A DNA stretch of 64,000 nt, taken from contig QKWP01000265.1 in the NCBI GenBank assembly GCA_003550325.1, forward strand, positions 122,893 to 186,892. The letters are read 5' to 3'. Both the position numbers and the translations under genes were made by a program. Shown one piece after another: positions 1-11,654 of this stretch (within the stretch, counting starts at the first letter, position 1; each line of letters opens with the position of its first letter). This DNA comes from Gigaspora rosea. Lineage: Eukaryota > Glomeromycota > Glomeromycetes > Diversisporales > Gigasporaceae. The notes under the pieces were generated by a model, which saw only the letters and a list, made by a program, of their open reading frames with translations, did no database searches and had not been told where the DNA came from.

Positions 1-330
1 GCATCTTTTCTCCAAATTTCAAGTAAAATAAAAACAACTTAGCCGATTTAATGTATTTTTAGGTGCTTAACAAGTTTACTTAGTGAATTTAGTGAATTAA
101 TGTAGAATTAATTAGTAAAGTTTTGTAAATCATAAGATTTTGTAAAATTTTATTAATAAAATTCTATAAAATCTTATGATTCACAAATTTTTACTAATTA
201 ATTCTTACTTCTTGCACTAAGTAAACTTGTTCAGCATCAAAAATACATATAAAATATTTAGATTTAGACTAGTCTGCAAACTTCTGATCAGAATTAGCTA
301 TAATGCATAGAACATGTATGCATGCAGCAT
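1..330. repeat. end of a palindrome-array element (cut by window edge)
   Basis: Positions about 60-230 form a long inverted repeat: ACAAGTTTACTTAGTG on the left and CACTAAGTAAACTTGT on the right, around a centre near 150 made of TTTATTAATAAAATT. The flanking sequence, with a run AAATTTCAAGTAAAATAAAAAC before it and a short stretch with AGACTAGTCTGCA after it, matches the repeat unit and right border of the array at 31484-33309. This is therefore probably the right end of a second copy of that element, with the rest outside the window. Confidence 0.7.
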
Positions 331-2878
331 ACTATGCGCATGCATGGTGTAGGAAAATATTATTTTGCCCATCTCTAGGTACATGGCTTTAGCCATCCCA
401 GTAAACTCGGATAATTTCAGGTTTGCTTAGCCATTTAAAGTGACTAAATAGTGGTAAATTTTAGTTGCTTAGCTGCTTGTGTGACAACATTTTTGCATTT
501 AAGGGTAGGTGTACAAATTTTCAATTTCATATAAAATTGGTTGTAGATCAACTTTGTGTAACCAATTTATATGATATCATATGATTTACATGTAAATATT
601 ATATGATCTGACCAATCAATTCTTTGACAACCTACAAAAATCATATAGTGTCCTACAAAAATTTAATTATATGTAAAGTTGATTTTTTTTAAAGCAATGA
701 ATATTGCACAATTTTATTATTATAAACAAACTATTTAAAACTAACTATAGGGTTTCCTTCAACCTACTCTAGCTAGTAAATTAATTTGAAATAGTTAATT
801 ATAGCATTATTTGAAAATAGAAGGTATAATATCACATTGGGTACCTGTTTTACAGTAATACAAATGTAGTTCTGAAATCTTTAAATGTAAAATTTATTAT
901 TTTTATTTAAATAAATTTTCAACTCTGGCATTTTAATAAAAAAAAAAATTTGAAGAAACAACTTTTTTTAACGATCTCTCAAACCAACAATCACCGAACG
1001 GACCTGCAACCAAGTGTTTAGATAGTATAGAAAATAATACACAAAACTTCTCTTGTAGCAACTAGGACTAGTAGTCTTAAGCTTGATGAGTCTTCGGATT
1101 ATTTGGAGAACTAAAATAGAGTTGAAAAAGAACTCCTTTTGGGTTTTTGGCTCCCTGGTAGAAGTCTACAGAACTATTGAACAAGTAGTTGGTAAATACA
1201 GAAAGTACATGTCAAGAACTTGTAGAAGCATCAGTGGAAGCAAGCTCCTGGTTTTCTATAATATTCTATACTTTGCAAACTCCCACACTCTCTCTATATT
1301 GGTTTTTCAGCCTCCAATACGGCTTTTTGCAAAATTTTTACCAAAAAGTGGAAATTTCGGCATACCCTCTCCAAAAAATCATCATTGTTTACCCATCCCA
1401 AAATGGAAACTCAAGTCACGAGAAGTCATGAAAAATTACAACACAAGCTGCTGATGTGTTCACGTGTATCGCAATGATTGACAGACCTCTATAGAGGGCT
1501 TCTAGAAAAGTTTTGATTTGCATATCTCCACCTCTTAGTTTAGCTTTTTCCTTATGGTTTTACTTAGATACAGTAATAAGATCTTAGTTAATACTGTATA
1601 ATTTTTATGAGCATAGTATAGGCTTCGATTATACTATTATTTAGATTTGTTTTTTTTCACTCTTTTGTTTTTTCTTTTTGTCATTTTCTTTTCTTTTCTT
1701 TTGTTTTTTGTTTTTTCCTTTTTTTACTTCCTTTTTGTATTCGTTTTCTATTTGTCTGTTTTTACTTTTCCCCTTTTTTCATATCCTTTGTGAAGAAGGA
1801 AAAATTTAAAGGAAAGAAAAAAAACAGTCTTGATATGGCATACAACGCCGGTGTCAGTGATAGTTGGGCATACATTGTACAAAAGGTCGAGCAAGTTCGG
1901 GCTCCAACTTGAGATGAAAGATTGTTATAGCAGATCGTTTTGGGTACCTAGTACTTGGAGAGTTTCTTTTGATAGAGTTTTAAAAGTAATCAGTGGCAGC
2001 ATTGTATTACCCTTTCTCAAATAATAAAAAGAAGCAAGATCGTTGAACATAAAAAAAAATAAAAAAATAAAAAAAAAACTAACTATTGTATAAATTTTAT
2101 ACAAATTGGTCAAAATCTTAAAAAAATTTATCAAAAGCATTTTTTTTATTTACTATATAAAAATCTAATATACCACGTAGATCATATGAAAAATGATCTA
2201 CATTTACTCTACCCTTAATGATTGGTGTTATAAAAAGTTTGATCTGCGTAAGCGTAGCCAATGTGTGATAATATCACGTTTTGTGCAATTATTGGTTAAT
2301 TAGTAATTGACGTTTCTATTTCATTAACATGTATTATACTGTGCCACGATTACATAACGTAGCGAAAAGTTTATTATACTATTCTAGTTCAATCAATATT
2401 TTTGTTTATAATAATAAAGCAATAAACATTTTCATTTGATTTATTATTTAACAGATGATGGTGCAGTATAATATTAAAAGTGTAATAATATTACTTTACT
2501 ATTTATGTCATGTCATAATGTTATATTATTTACGTAATATGTTGATAACGCATTGCAAATAAGCTTATCTAATAAATTGAAATTGTTTACTTAGTATTTG
2601 TATTTCTTATCATATATGTTAAGTGTGATATGTAGGATTGGTACCAGTAACATGGCAATTTATCTTTAAAAAATGTGTATAAAGAAGCATAAACAGATAA
2701 GTTTTAACATGATATATATTATGGTTATTATTAAAACAAGAGATGAAATTAGAAAAGAAAATCGCAAGCAAAAAGCAATTCAACGTGCAAATGCACAATT
2801 TACGAAACCTGAGAATAGTAAATCGCAATATCGTGTAGTGGAGCTTCACCAAAATCAAGCATATGTTCAGGGCTCTAA
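331..2878. other. non-coding stretch with polypyrimidine tract
   Basis: No convincing gene is visible. Two overlapping short open frames near 1083-1454 lack recognisable domains or codon conservation. Positions about 1645-1790 are an almost pure T/C tract on the plus strand. The rest is AT-rich sequence. A short open frame near 2673-2912 is rich in charged residues but is not recognised, and it runs into the MITE that begins at 2879. Confidence 0.5.
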
Positions 2879-2956
2879 TAGCTCACACACAAAAAATTTT
2901 CTGGTCATGTGACTTTTTGTAGCACAAACCAATTGAATTTTAGAATCAGGTATAAT
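2879..2956. mobile_element. left piece of a TAGC-type MITE split by the hAT transposon
   Basis: The piece starts with TA followed by GCTCACACACAAAAAATTTT, a version of the terminal repeat seen intact at 56031-56376. It then carries the family motifs ACCAATTGAATTTTAGAATC and AGGTATAAT. The sequence stops at 2956 where the hAT element begins and resumes at 11850 (GGTATAATGTAA), where it carries on with the interior of the same MITE family to about 12000. The join reproduces the family sequence, so this MITE was present before the hAT inserted. Confidence 0.75.
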
Positions 2957-2969
2957 CAGTGATGTCACT

Positions 2970-3050
2970 TGGGTTTTTGGCCGGCCAATGGCCGTGGCCA
3001 AAAGGCCAAAAATATAAATTTCATTTTTGGCCGAAATGGCCAAATAATGC
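2970..3050. repeat. GGCC-rich subterminal repeats, left end of hAT
   Basis: Clustered GGCC and TTGGCC motifs (GGCCGGCCAATGGCCGTGG and GGCCAAAAGGCC, then TTTGGCCGAAATGGCCAAA) in otherwise very AT-rich DNA. The mirror cluster lies at the other end of the same transposon. In hAT elements such subterminal motifs are usually transposase-binding sites; that role here is inferred. Confidence 0.65.
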
Positions 3051-5943
3051 TAGTAATTTGATTGGTCCAATATTAATACTAATTAACGATATAGCTTTAG
3101 CATTTAAAGATATAGCTAGAATGAAGTCTATTTATATGCTTTATATACTTTTTAACTTCGTGTTTAATTTGCTCAAATTTCGATATTATTAATAAATAAA
3201 TTATTCGATATAATAATGAATTAGAGGTTTCAGATTTAAAAAAAACAGTGTATTTTAGAAATAAAAAGTTTAAAAAATCTTATTTGTGTATTAAAATTTT
3301 GAAATCAAAATTCAAACAGTGGTGTTTAAAAATGAAATAAGTAAAATTTTTTATTATAATCAAAAAATATTTAATGACAAATTACGAGTAAATAATAAAA
3401 CTTTTGTTCAAATTACATACATAGTATAAATGCTATTGAAAAATTTATTATTTCAAATGCGTGCTTATTTATTAACTTTGAAACCTCCTTATTATTTTAA
3501 ATTAAGCGATTATTTTTAAAAATTTAATAAATTATGTTTATAAATAGAAGAGAAAACTACTTGGGTATCAATGAACTAGGAATAAAACGCGTCCAAAAAA
3601 GTTTGCTGCACATATTATTAACGTTGCCGCACATAAACTTCTATTTGTCTTATAATTTCAGAATTTCAAAAATGAGATTTTTTAAGGGCCCACTTATATT
3701 TGAAATAAGTTGAGATTTTAATTCTTTTATTTTTATATTTTAGCAAAATTTTACATGCGTAATAAACTTTATATAACTATATAATAATAGCATGAATACA
3801 ATCAAATTATTTAATTAATATCATAAGGTGCTTCTAAATTATCTGCAAAAATTTCACAAATATTCCACTTTGCTCCAATATCTACTGCAGGATGCGTTTG
3901 AGTAAGCAAATATTCATCAATATCTAACTCTAAATCATAATCTGTATCTTCATTTTCATTTTGTTTTGCTTCAACTTCTTGAGCTAATAAATTTTCCCAT
4001 TCATCAATTAAATAATTAAAACTTTCAACATGTTCATCTAAAGTACTATCCTCAGGTTCTTGAATATTTTCAGATTCTTCATCCTCGGATGCTTCATCTT
4101 CTGATACTTGATTTTCTGATTCTTTATTTGATCAATGTTGATATGTAATTGATGCCTGAAGTTTACTCATACTTAATGCTTTTGGAAACTAATATATATA
4201 ATTAATTTATTGTAACATAAATAAATAATAATTTAATTATTAATACCTGATACTTACAAGTAAATGATTACGTCAATTTGTATGAAGAAAACCCATGCAT
4301 GACCATAGTCTTTCAATAGAAGCAGCGTTTACACAAATTCCAAATATTTTTGTGCTACAAAGCCAAGTTTTTTTGACATTGGTGCAACCCAAGTCCAGAA
4401 ACTAAAAGCTTCACCTTCAAATTGATCAATTGACTTTTTATCAAAAGGATGTGATTGTGTTCTGAATTGCTCATATTTACGCAGAATTGATTTTGATTTA
4501 TTGCATGACCAAACTTCATAGTAATATATTAGCCATTTGCTAAGATAAACATGATTAAGTTTAGTTATATCAGAATTAAATTTATTCATTCGATATTTGG
4601 GATGTAGAAGCCAAGATAAAAGAAGAAGAAGTTGTTCCTATTCTTTCCATCTTGATTCTAATCGTGTTAACATTCGCTGACCAAGCTCAGGATCATCATA
4701 TTCATTCCAAAATTTTACAAAATAACCAAAGCTATGTAGCACTTCATGTAAGTGAGCTTTATCTCTTTGGAGAAGATTAATTGCAATACTATATGGTTTT
4801 AGAAGTTTACTGAGCTTATGTAATATTTGCGACCATGCTTCATTCATAAGAATTGATGAAAGTTCTGCTGGAAGATATAGTGAATTTTGTGAACTAGAGT
4901 TGTATTTAATGATTCGGATGGATCAAATTTAGAACCAAGTGTCTAGTAAATATTTAAAATTTTTATTTAGTAATATTTTAAAAAAAAACTTTTTAAGTTA
5001 TAAAATTTATTATATTTTTTTATTTTTAATCTATAATATATAAAATATATAATTACTTACTCTTAATGCTGATTTTGATTTAAGCAAAGAGCAAAAACAT
5101 TCCAGATAACTATTCCATCGTGTATCATTACCAATTGCTATTGCTATATATTGGCTATAAGATTCTTTTTGCAAGTCTCTTAATTGACCAATAAAATATT
5201 TATATTGTGCAGACCAAAAATATGCAGCTACTTTAATTGCATTAATTGAAGCTTCATGAAATTCTTTTGACTCCTTAAAAATTTCACCCACAAATAGATT
5301 CATTTGATGGGCAAAGCACGGCAAAAAGGTAATATTAGTATATTTTAATCGTAGGCGTCGTCTATTTTTATTTAAAATTATATAAATTTTAATTTTAAAT
5401 TAATAAATTAAATTTAAATTAAACTTATTAATTATACATACCTTGCTGCAGCATACGATGATGCACTATCACAAACAACAGCATTTAATTTAATGCCTAT
5501 TTGAGTAATATCAGCAAACATTATTTTGATTTTTTCAATTACTTCTTTATATCTTTCTCTTTCGCTACTTATATCAATTCCTTTCCAAATCAATACTTCT
5601 CCTTTTGATGAAATAAAAACTGATCCCATTATATTTTGATTTACAACATTCGTCCAACCATCGAAAGTTAGAGTTGGACCAACAAGATCATTTTGAAGTT
5701 TTATTATCATATTATTATCATATTTTTTTACTTCATTATTTAGAATTCTTCCACCCAATGCACGACATCCAGGTAATTTAAGAGAAGGGTTTGCAAATTG
5801 AAATAATTCTTGAACCTCTTCATTTTGTATCTACTGTAATGCTAATCTAGCAGAAACAGTTGCACAAAGTAAAAGAGTTTCAAATTTTTTTTTGTTTTGA
5901 TTTGATAAAGGCCGGATAAAATATTTTTCTAATGGTCCTTTTT

Positions 5944-8900
5944 TTATTATTATTATTTTTTTTTTAACTAGCGGCCCTGCCTTTATTAATTAGAATTACA
6001 TATACATGCACTGAGTTTACTTCTATATTACTATATACTTTAAACTTTTCTATATCTAATAAAGACTCACTCGACTTCAACGAAGCCCAGGTGCGACCTG
6101 CCATGACAGCCGTTTCCCTCTTTTTAAAGCCCTCAACTCACTGAGAGTTATTTAAACGTCCACAGGCGGAGGCTGTTAGCCTTGTCAGAACCGATTAGCT
6201 ATTAATATTTTTATCCTTCTTGTATACCGGTTTGACGAGAGACGACCAAGCCGGTTTACTGAAGCCAGAAATATAGTTTCTTATTGTTTCTTGTGCAATG
6301 CCTAAGATCTTTCTTTTCTTTTCCTTCTCTTTTTCTTTCTCATCGTTCACTCCTTTACCTAACTGACCATTCTCTTTATCTTCTTCTATACGTATTTCCC
6401 TGCTTTTCCTTTTTTCTGGTTTCCTACTTTTCTCGTCTTGCTTTCCCTTCTTTTGTCTTAGCGAGATTCCGTTTGCCTTTTCCCATTCGTTGAAAACTTC
6501 GCATCTAAAGCACCAAATTCGTTTATAAAATACTTTCCAGAAGCAGCGTATTAACAGGCAGAGAATTTGTTTTTTCTTTTTTGGCTTTTCACAAATAAAT
6601 TGTTTGATTCTCTCATCAACTTCTTTTGGGATATACCCTCTAATTAACGCGGCTTGCCTCGTTTCTTTTTCTTCATCGGTGCTTCCAAACAGGACTTCTT
6701 CCCATGTTGTTTCGTCCACTGTTTTAAGGTCTTCCTTTTTTTTCAACTTTGACATTACCATACTACAGACTTCTCGTCTTGTTCTTTTCCACAAAATTTC
6801 GTATACTTCGCAGGATGCTAGATGGTCTTGTGTCTCTTCTTTTCTTAGGCAGCTGATGCATGTACTGATTTCGTATACCTCGGGTTTTCTTTTGTAGAGG
6901 GTGTCCTTTGTTGGGAGCTGTTGAACAACACATTTGATCTGGAAAACCCAGGCTCTACTTCTTTTTTCGCTTGTGCATCTTGACCCTTTATTTCTGCATA
7001 TATTATCCCATAATGCTCTCCACCTACTCCTGCTACTATCATCGCCTGTATCCTTTTCTATTAACTCCCCTATGGAGCTAAGCGCTGCCCATTCTGCATC
7101 GTAATGTGCAATCATCATAGTGTTGACGAAGTTTCTCAAGGGTTGATCGATGATGTTGTTTTCCCAGTAAGGGTAGGCAGATAATGTCTTTGTGTGATCT
7201 GGCTTTCCTTTGAAAGTATGCTGGCCCTTTGCCCCTTCCTTGGCCAGCCTGTCTGCCGCCTCGTTTAGCTCATTACCGCTATGACTTTTTACCTTGTGCA
7301 TATGTAGCTTTAGTTTTTTCTTGTTCCAACACTTTATGATTGCTCGCAAAACGCTCCCGTTCTTGAGCTTCAGATCCTCCCGCGTTCTTATGATTTTTTT
7401 CCCTTTCTTAATAGCGCTAATTGCGCCTGCGCTATCGGTGTAAATGTGTACTTCTGCCTCCTGTGGCATAACTAATAAGGCTGTCCAAATCGCACCTAAT
7501 TCTGCTCTCGTTGAAGCAGGCCAGTCACTAAACTTACTACTAAATTCTATATTTTCTACTCTACTATCTATTCTACTAATAACCCAGCCAATTCCTAACT
7601 CTGTTTTTCCTATTCCTACACCTTCGCAATTCAGTGATCCATCTGAGTATACCTCAAATCGGCTTCCATCTCTGATCTTAAACCCTATTTCTTTTAGCCT
7701 TTTCCGTGCTTCTGTCCCCTCAATTTGGCCTTCTATAAACTCTTCTTCAGCTGGCTTCACTATCACTATTGGAGGTGGTTGTTCTTCTACTTCTTCGTTT
7801 CTCTCTATGCTCATTGTTGCGAATGGAACTAAATGCTCCCAGTCACACTCTAGTTCGTATCGTTCTTCTTCACCTTCTTTATTTCTCTGTATGAGTCTTT
7901 TGTCAATCACTCTTTTGTTGCTCCTAAATGCTTTAAAAAAGATGCACTCTCCCTTTTCTCCATCCTCTGCAAGTTCGCAGCCTTGGCACTTTCTAATTGA
8001 GCGTGACTTTTCCCTGGAGCCTTCTTCGCTTACCCAATGCTGAAGGAGAAGTTTTTGGTTTGTCTTCTTTTTGAAGATTCTCACAATTTCATATTCTTTC
8101 TGTTGATTTTTCATGCCAAAAACGATCCACTCTTTTTTTCTTTTGTCACTCGAGATTTCTACTAGATTGGTCTTACACACCATGTTATTTGTTTCTGCTG
8201 CTTTAAACCTTTCCTTGATTCTTCTAGTTTCTGTACTTTCTATTAGCAACTCCTGCTCCAGTTTCACAAACCAGATTGCCTTTTTTCCACTACACTTTTG
8301 TCCTCTTATTTTCTTGACTTGCTGCCAGGTGAGCATCTTGGTTCCGCTTGTATTTAACAGCTGCCCTACCGTATATAGATGCAGCTTTTTCTCATTACAG
8401 AAACTTGTTAGACCACGTTTATCCAGCAATTCTGCTAGCTCTAGATTGCTTGTGGCAAAATTTAGCATGTTTGCCTTTGTGATGTTTCTAATTTCTAGTC
8501 CGAATCTTTTAGCCAGCTTGACTATATTGTATGACAGACTGTTCTTAATACGGTGATTTTCCAGTCTTGCACTGTTTACTTCTAATATGTTTTTTGTGCA
8601 TTTACAACATAGTTGACTTTGCATTACTCTGATCCAAGTGGTGTGTCCCACTGCGCCATCATCGTTGAGTCTTATTGCTAGCTCCGTAAAGTGGTGCACA
8701 ATCTGGTTCTGCCATAGGGTTTTAGCACCTATTAGATTTTTGTGTGTTACAACTGCCGTTGCTAGGGTCTTTGCTAAGTTCGCCTTGTTTTTGATCATCA
8801 TTAACATCGGGCAATGTAATCTTGCGCACATATTTTTGGACAGTAAGCAGCATTGCAGGCGGTATTCTAACCTTGGTATCAGCACCCTATTGTTTATATA

Positions 8901-8954
8901 AACTAGTTGACCGAGCGTCATTCTCTTTTTTCTAATCGCCTTTATAACTTGTTG
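5944..8954 (-). mobile_element. 5'-truncated non-LTR retrotransposon (LINE) in hAT exon 2
   Basis: On the minus strand the element begins at 8954 directly with an open reading frame and ends near 5944 in A10-(TAA)n-A7, a typical LINE tail. It is flanked by AAAAAGGACC at 8964-8955 and 5943-5934, a 10-bp target-site duplication. The reading frame stays open up to the 5' border and begins inside the thumb of the reverse transcriptase, so the copy was truncated at insertion, as is common for LINEs. Positions 6194-5990 look like 3' UTR with higher GC than the surroundings. It lies in the same orientation as the hAT gene it interrupts. Confidence 0.9.
6195..8954 (-). CDS. LINE ORF2 C-terminal part: RT thumb, RNase H, zinc-binding tail
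   Basis: The frame is open from the truncation border (8954) to a stop at 6195. The first internal Met is at 8921, giving 908 residues, but the true start lies in the missing 5' part. Residues 1-110 (counted from that Met) resemble the reverse-transcriptase thumb (VYINNRVLIPRLEYRLQ). Residues 420-565 are an RNase H type-1 domain with an intact acidic set: Asp427 in YSDGS, Glu474 in RAELGAIWTAL, Asp496 in YTDSAGAI and Asp557 in NEAADRLA. Residues 688-704 have CxxC-x8-HxxxC, a zinc-binding motif usual at the end of such proteins. The last 110 residues are highly charged. RT plus RNase H on one ORF fits the I/R1/Tad-like superclade; the clade is inferred. No stop occurs in more than 2.7 kb, so the insertion is fairly young. 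Confidence 0.88.
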   Translation of the reverse strand, partial: QQVIKAIRKKRMTLGQLVYINNRVLIPRLEYRLQCCLLSKNMCARLHCPMLMMIKNKANLAKTLATAVVTHKNLIGAKTLWQNQIVHHFTELAIRLNDDGAVGHTTWIRVMQSQLCCKCTKNILEVNSARLENHRIKNSLSYNIVKLAKRFGLEIRNITKANMLNFATSNLELAELLDKRGLTSFCNEKKLHLYTVGQLLNTSGTKMLTWQQVKKIRGQKCSGKKAIWFVKLEQELLIESTETRRIKERFKAAETNNMVCKTNLVEISSDKRKKEWIVFGMKNQQKEYEIVRIFKKKTNQKLLLQHWVSEEGSREKSRSIRKCQGCELAEDGEKGECIFFKAFRSNKRVIDKRLIQRNKEGEEERYELECDWEHLVPFATMSIERNEEVEEQPPPIVIVKPAEEEFIEGQIEGTEARKRLKEIGFKIRDGSRFEVYSDGSLNCEGVGIGKTELGIGWVISRIDSRVENIEFSSKFSDWPASTRAELGAIWTALLVMPQEAEVHIYTDSAGAISAIKKGKKIIRTREDLKLKNGSVLRAIIKCWNKKKLKLHMHKVKSHSGNELNEAADRLAKEGAKGQHTFKGKPDHTKTLSAYPYWENNIIDQPLRNFVNTMMIAHYDAEWAALSSIGELIEKDTGDDSSRSRWRALWDNICRNKGSRCTSEKRSRAWVFQIKCVVQQLPTKDTLYKRKPEVYEISTCISCLRKEETQDHLASCEVYEILWKRTRREVCSMVMSKLKKKEDLKTVDETTWEEVLFGSTDEEKETRQAALIRGYIPKEVDERIKQFICEKPKKKKQILCLLIRCFWKVFYKRIWCFRCEVFNEWEKANGISLRQKKGKQDEKSRKPEKRKSREIRIEEDKENGQLGKGVNDEKEKEKEKKRKILGIAQETIRNYISGFSKPAWSSLVKPVYKKDKNINS

Positions 8955-9533
8955 GGTCCTTTTTCTATTATAAATTTTTAAAAATATAAATTATATTATT
9001 AAAAAAAACTGTTTTTAAATAATATATTTACCTGTTAAGAAATTTGGTTCTAAACATCTTTTTTTGGCTTTAACATCTTTTACTTCTTCTAATTCAACAT
9101 CCAATATTCTTGATACATCCTCAATACTACCAACTTTACTAATAAAATGTTGACATTTTTTTAAATGATTTTTTACACATTCACTCTTGTTTGAAAACTT
9201 ATTGAGCAAGGCAGTTGGTCTACCCAAAGCATCACGACAAGCACAACAAATAGCATAATTTTGCCATTTGTCTGCCTGCTCCTCAAGAATTTCAATGTAG
9301 CTAGTAAATTGGTGTTTCCTTTTTTTGCTTGACATAATAGATGAGTAATTTCGATTTATCTAGTTATTAACTACAGCTAAAGGTATTTATATACTCAATA
9401 TATATATATATGTACTATATAATGCGTATACAATTATAATTTTACAAAAAATTCTATATATGCAAATTGATAAAGCAAGAAAAAATAACATACGTATAAT
9501 ATTTATAAAATTTTCTTTGTTGTATCTTTATCA

Positions 9534-9628
9534 TTATTTATAATACAAACTTGTTAAAGCTTGATTCTATTATAAGTACAGTTATTTATAATACAAACTT
9601 GTTAAAGCTTGATTCTATTATAAGTACA
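9534..9628. repeat. 48-bp tandem duplication
   Basis: Two adjacent near-perfect copies, each starting TTATTTATAATACAAAC and ending ATTATAAGTACA, at 9534-9580 and 9582-9628. They lie just upstream of the transposase start codon inside the hAT element. Confidence 0.9.
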
Positions 9629-10106
9629 ATCATTTATCTTTGCACTTTAATTTGTTTAGTATGCGTTGGTTTTACGCAAAAAGACTAATTAAAACCAGAA
9701 AGTTTCTTAATAATAACAATACATACAGCATATGCGAATAAGAGTATGATATTAATTAACTTTTTTTGGGAAGTAATTTAAATACAATTTAAGATACATT
9801 AGTTCTTATAATTAGTGTCAGTAGTGGGTCTTGCGGCAAACCAGTATATACCAAGTATCGATATTAATTTACTCGAATAAAGGTTCTAGCTTACTTCCTT
9901 TATTTTTCTTTCAGTAAATCAAAGGGAACTTCTCTACATGTATCTTTTTTATTGAAGTTAAATTTATTCATTAATATATATGAATTTAATCTAACATGCT
10001 ATGTGCTATTATTAATGATACTGCTAAGCCTAACACGTTAACATGCTATCTAGAATTTTTATAATTCTTACCCCTTAACACGCATACGTACGTGCTAACA
10101 CATTAA

Positions 10107-11605
10107 CGTATTATTAAATATTTTACAAAAGGGGCAATATATGTCAATCATCAAGATTTTGATCAACATTTAATGAATTATACAAAAATTGAAGTCATCT
10201 ATACTAAATAAAGAAAAGAAGATCTAGGGTTCGGATCTCTAGTCACAAAATTCGAATTTGTTGTAGTACTTAAATAAGTAGCCGTACGACGCAGTTATTC
10301 TAAACCAGGAACAGATGGTAAGCTGTATAAATGCAAAATAACGTTGCTTGAATAACACATGAAAATAGATAGCTATATGTTAAGTAATGTTTTTTGGCTA
10401 TAAATACAAATTCAAAAATATTACTTCATAAAGTTACTAGTAGTGGTGTGGCTTTGAACAAAACCAGTATGTAGACGTAATATGTATTAACGTATTATTA
10501 AAAGGGGCGATATGTTAATCATCAAGATTTTTATCAACATTTAATGAATTATACAAAAATTGAAGTCATCTATACTAAATAAAGAAAAGAATATCTAGGG
10601 GTCAGATCTCTAGTTACAAAATTCGAATTTGTTATAGTACTTAAATAAGTAGCCGCGCGACGCAGTCACGCTAAACCAAGAACAGATGGTAAGCTATATA
10701 AACGCAAAATAACATCCCGGAGCATTGCTTGAATAACACATAAAAATAGATAGCTATATTGTTAAGTAACGTTTTTTGGCTATAAATACAATTCAAAAAT
10801 ATTACTTCATAAAGTTAGTAGTGTGGCTTTGAACAAAACCAGTATGTATACATAATATGTATTAACGTATTATTAAAAGGGGCGATATATGTTAATCAAA
10901 GATTTTGATCAACATTTAATAAATTATACAAAAATTGAAGTCATCTGTACTAAATAAAGAAAAGAATATCTAGGTGTCAGATCTCTAGTCACAAAATTCG
11001 AATTTGTTTAATATTACTTAAATAAGCAGCCGCATGACGCAGTCATGCTAAACCAGGAACAGATAGTAAGCTATATAAATGCAAAATAACGTTGCTTGAA
11101 TAACACATGAAATTAGATAGCTATATTGTTAAGTAACGTTTTTTGGCTATAAATACAATTCAAAAATATTACTTCATAAAGTTAGTAGTGTAGCTTTGAA
11201 CAAAACCAGTATGTAGATGTAATATGTATTAACATATTATTAAAAGGGGCGATATATATTAATCATCAAGATTTTTATCAACATTTAATGAATTATACAA
11301 AAATTGAAGTCATCTATACTAAATAAAGAAAAGAATATCTAGGGGTCGGATCTCTAGTCACAAAATTTGAATTTGTTATAGTACTTAAATAAGCAGCCGC
11401 GCGACGCAGTCACGCTAAACCAGGAACGGATGGTAAGCTGTATAAACGCAAAATAACGTCCAGGGGCATTGCTTGAATAACACACGAAATTAGATAGCTA
11501 TATTGTTAAATAACTTTTTTTTGGCTATAAATACAATTCAAAAATATTACTTCATATAGTTAGTAGTGTGGCTTTGAACAAAACCAGTATGTATACATAA
11601 TATGT
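10107..11605. repeat. four ~370-bp tandem repeats inside the hAT element
   Basis: Each unit starts near CGTATTATTAAAAGGGGCGAT and contains AACATTTAATGAATTATACA, AAATAAAGAAAAGA, ATCTCTAGTCACAAAATTCG and TTGAACAAAACCAGTATGTA in the same order. Unit starts are at about 10107, 10490, 10866 and 11235. Copies differ by scattered substitutions and small indels (for example a short CCCGGAGCA/CCAGGGGCA insert in two units). They lie between the right terminus of the hAT element and its transposase start, so they could carry promoter or transposase-binding sequences, which is a guess. No long reading frame is conserved between units. Confidence 0.9.
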
Positions 11606-11654
11606 ATTAACGTTAGTATGTATATGCATACAGTATTTTTATATATTTTATTAC

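Larger units (their letters stand above)
3811..9335 (-). pseudogene. hAT-family transposase (BED finger, DUF659, hAT C-terminal dimerisation)
   Basis: This is a decayed transposase gene read right to left. Exon 1 (9335-9032) starts MSSKKRKHQF and has a BED-like zinc finger with Cys-x2-Cys near residues 30-33 and a later Cys-x-His-type pair. Intron 1 is 9031-8965 (GTAAAT...TAG). Exon 2 begins at 8964, is broken by the LINE at 8954-5944, and continues to 5442. It encodes a DUF659-type region (GPTLTFDGWTN, VVCDSASSYAAA) with one in-frame TAG where family members usually have Trp. Intron 2 is 5441-5362, exon 3 is 5361-5061 (PCFAHQMNL, NDTRWNS), and intron 3 is 5060-4943. The C-terminal part (4942-4330) has LLQRDKAHLHEVLHSF and the dimerisation signature NAASIERLWS, with at least two frameshifts and a stop. 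A last acidic exon ends at the TAA at 3811. The splice phases agree across the introns, which supports the model. Confidence 0.88.

Noticed and set aside
1083..1454. Two overlapping plus-strand frames of 123 and 80 codons
   Set aside because: They overlap in different frames, with no recognisable domain and no splice or start context that favours either.
2673..2912. 79-codon plus-strand frame rich in Lys/Arg/Gln
   Set aside because: It ends within the TAGC-type MITE, has an overlapping frame on the other strand and matches no family I know; not enough for a gene call.
7444..8901. Several plus-strand frames up to 199 codons
   Set aside because: They are antisense shadows of the LINE coding sequence, Ser/Leu-rich as expected for the complement of Lys/Glu codons.
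10107..11605. CRISPR-like array
   Set aside because: Long direct repeats without spacers, in fungal DNA inside a transposon; it is an ordinary tandem repeat.
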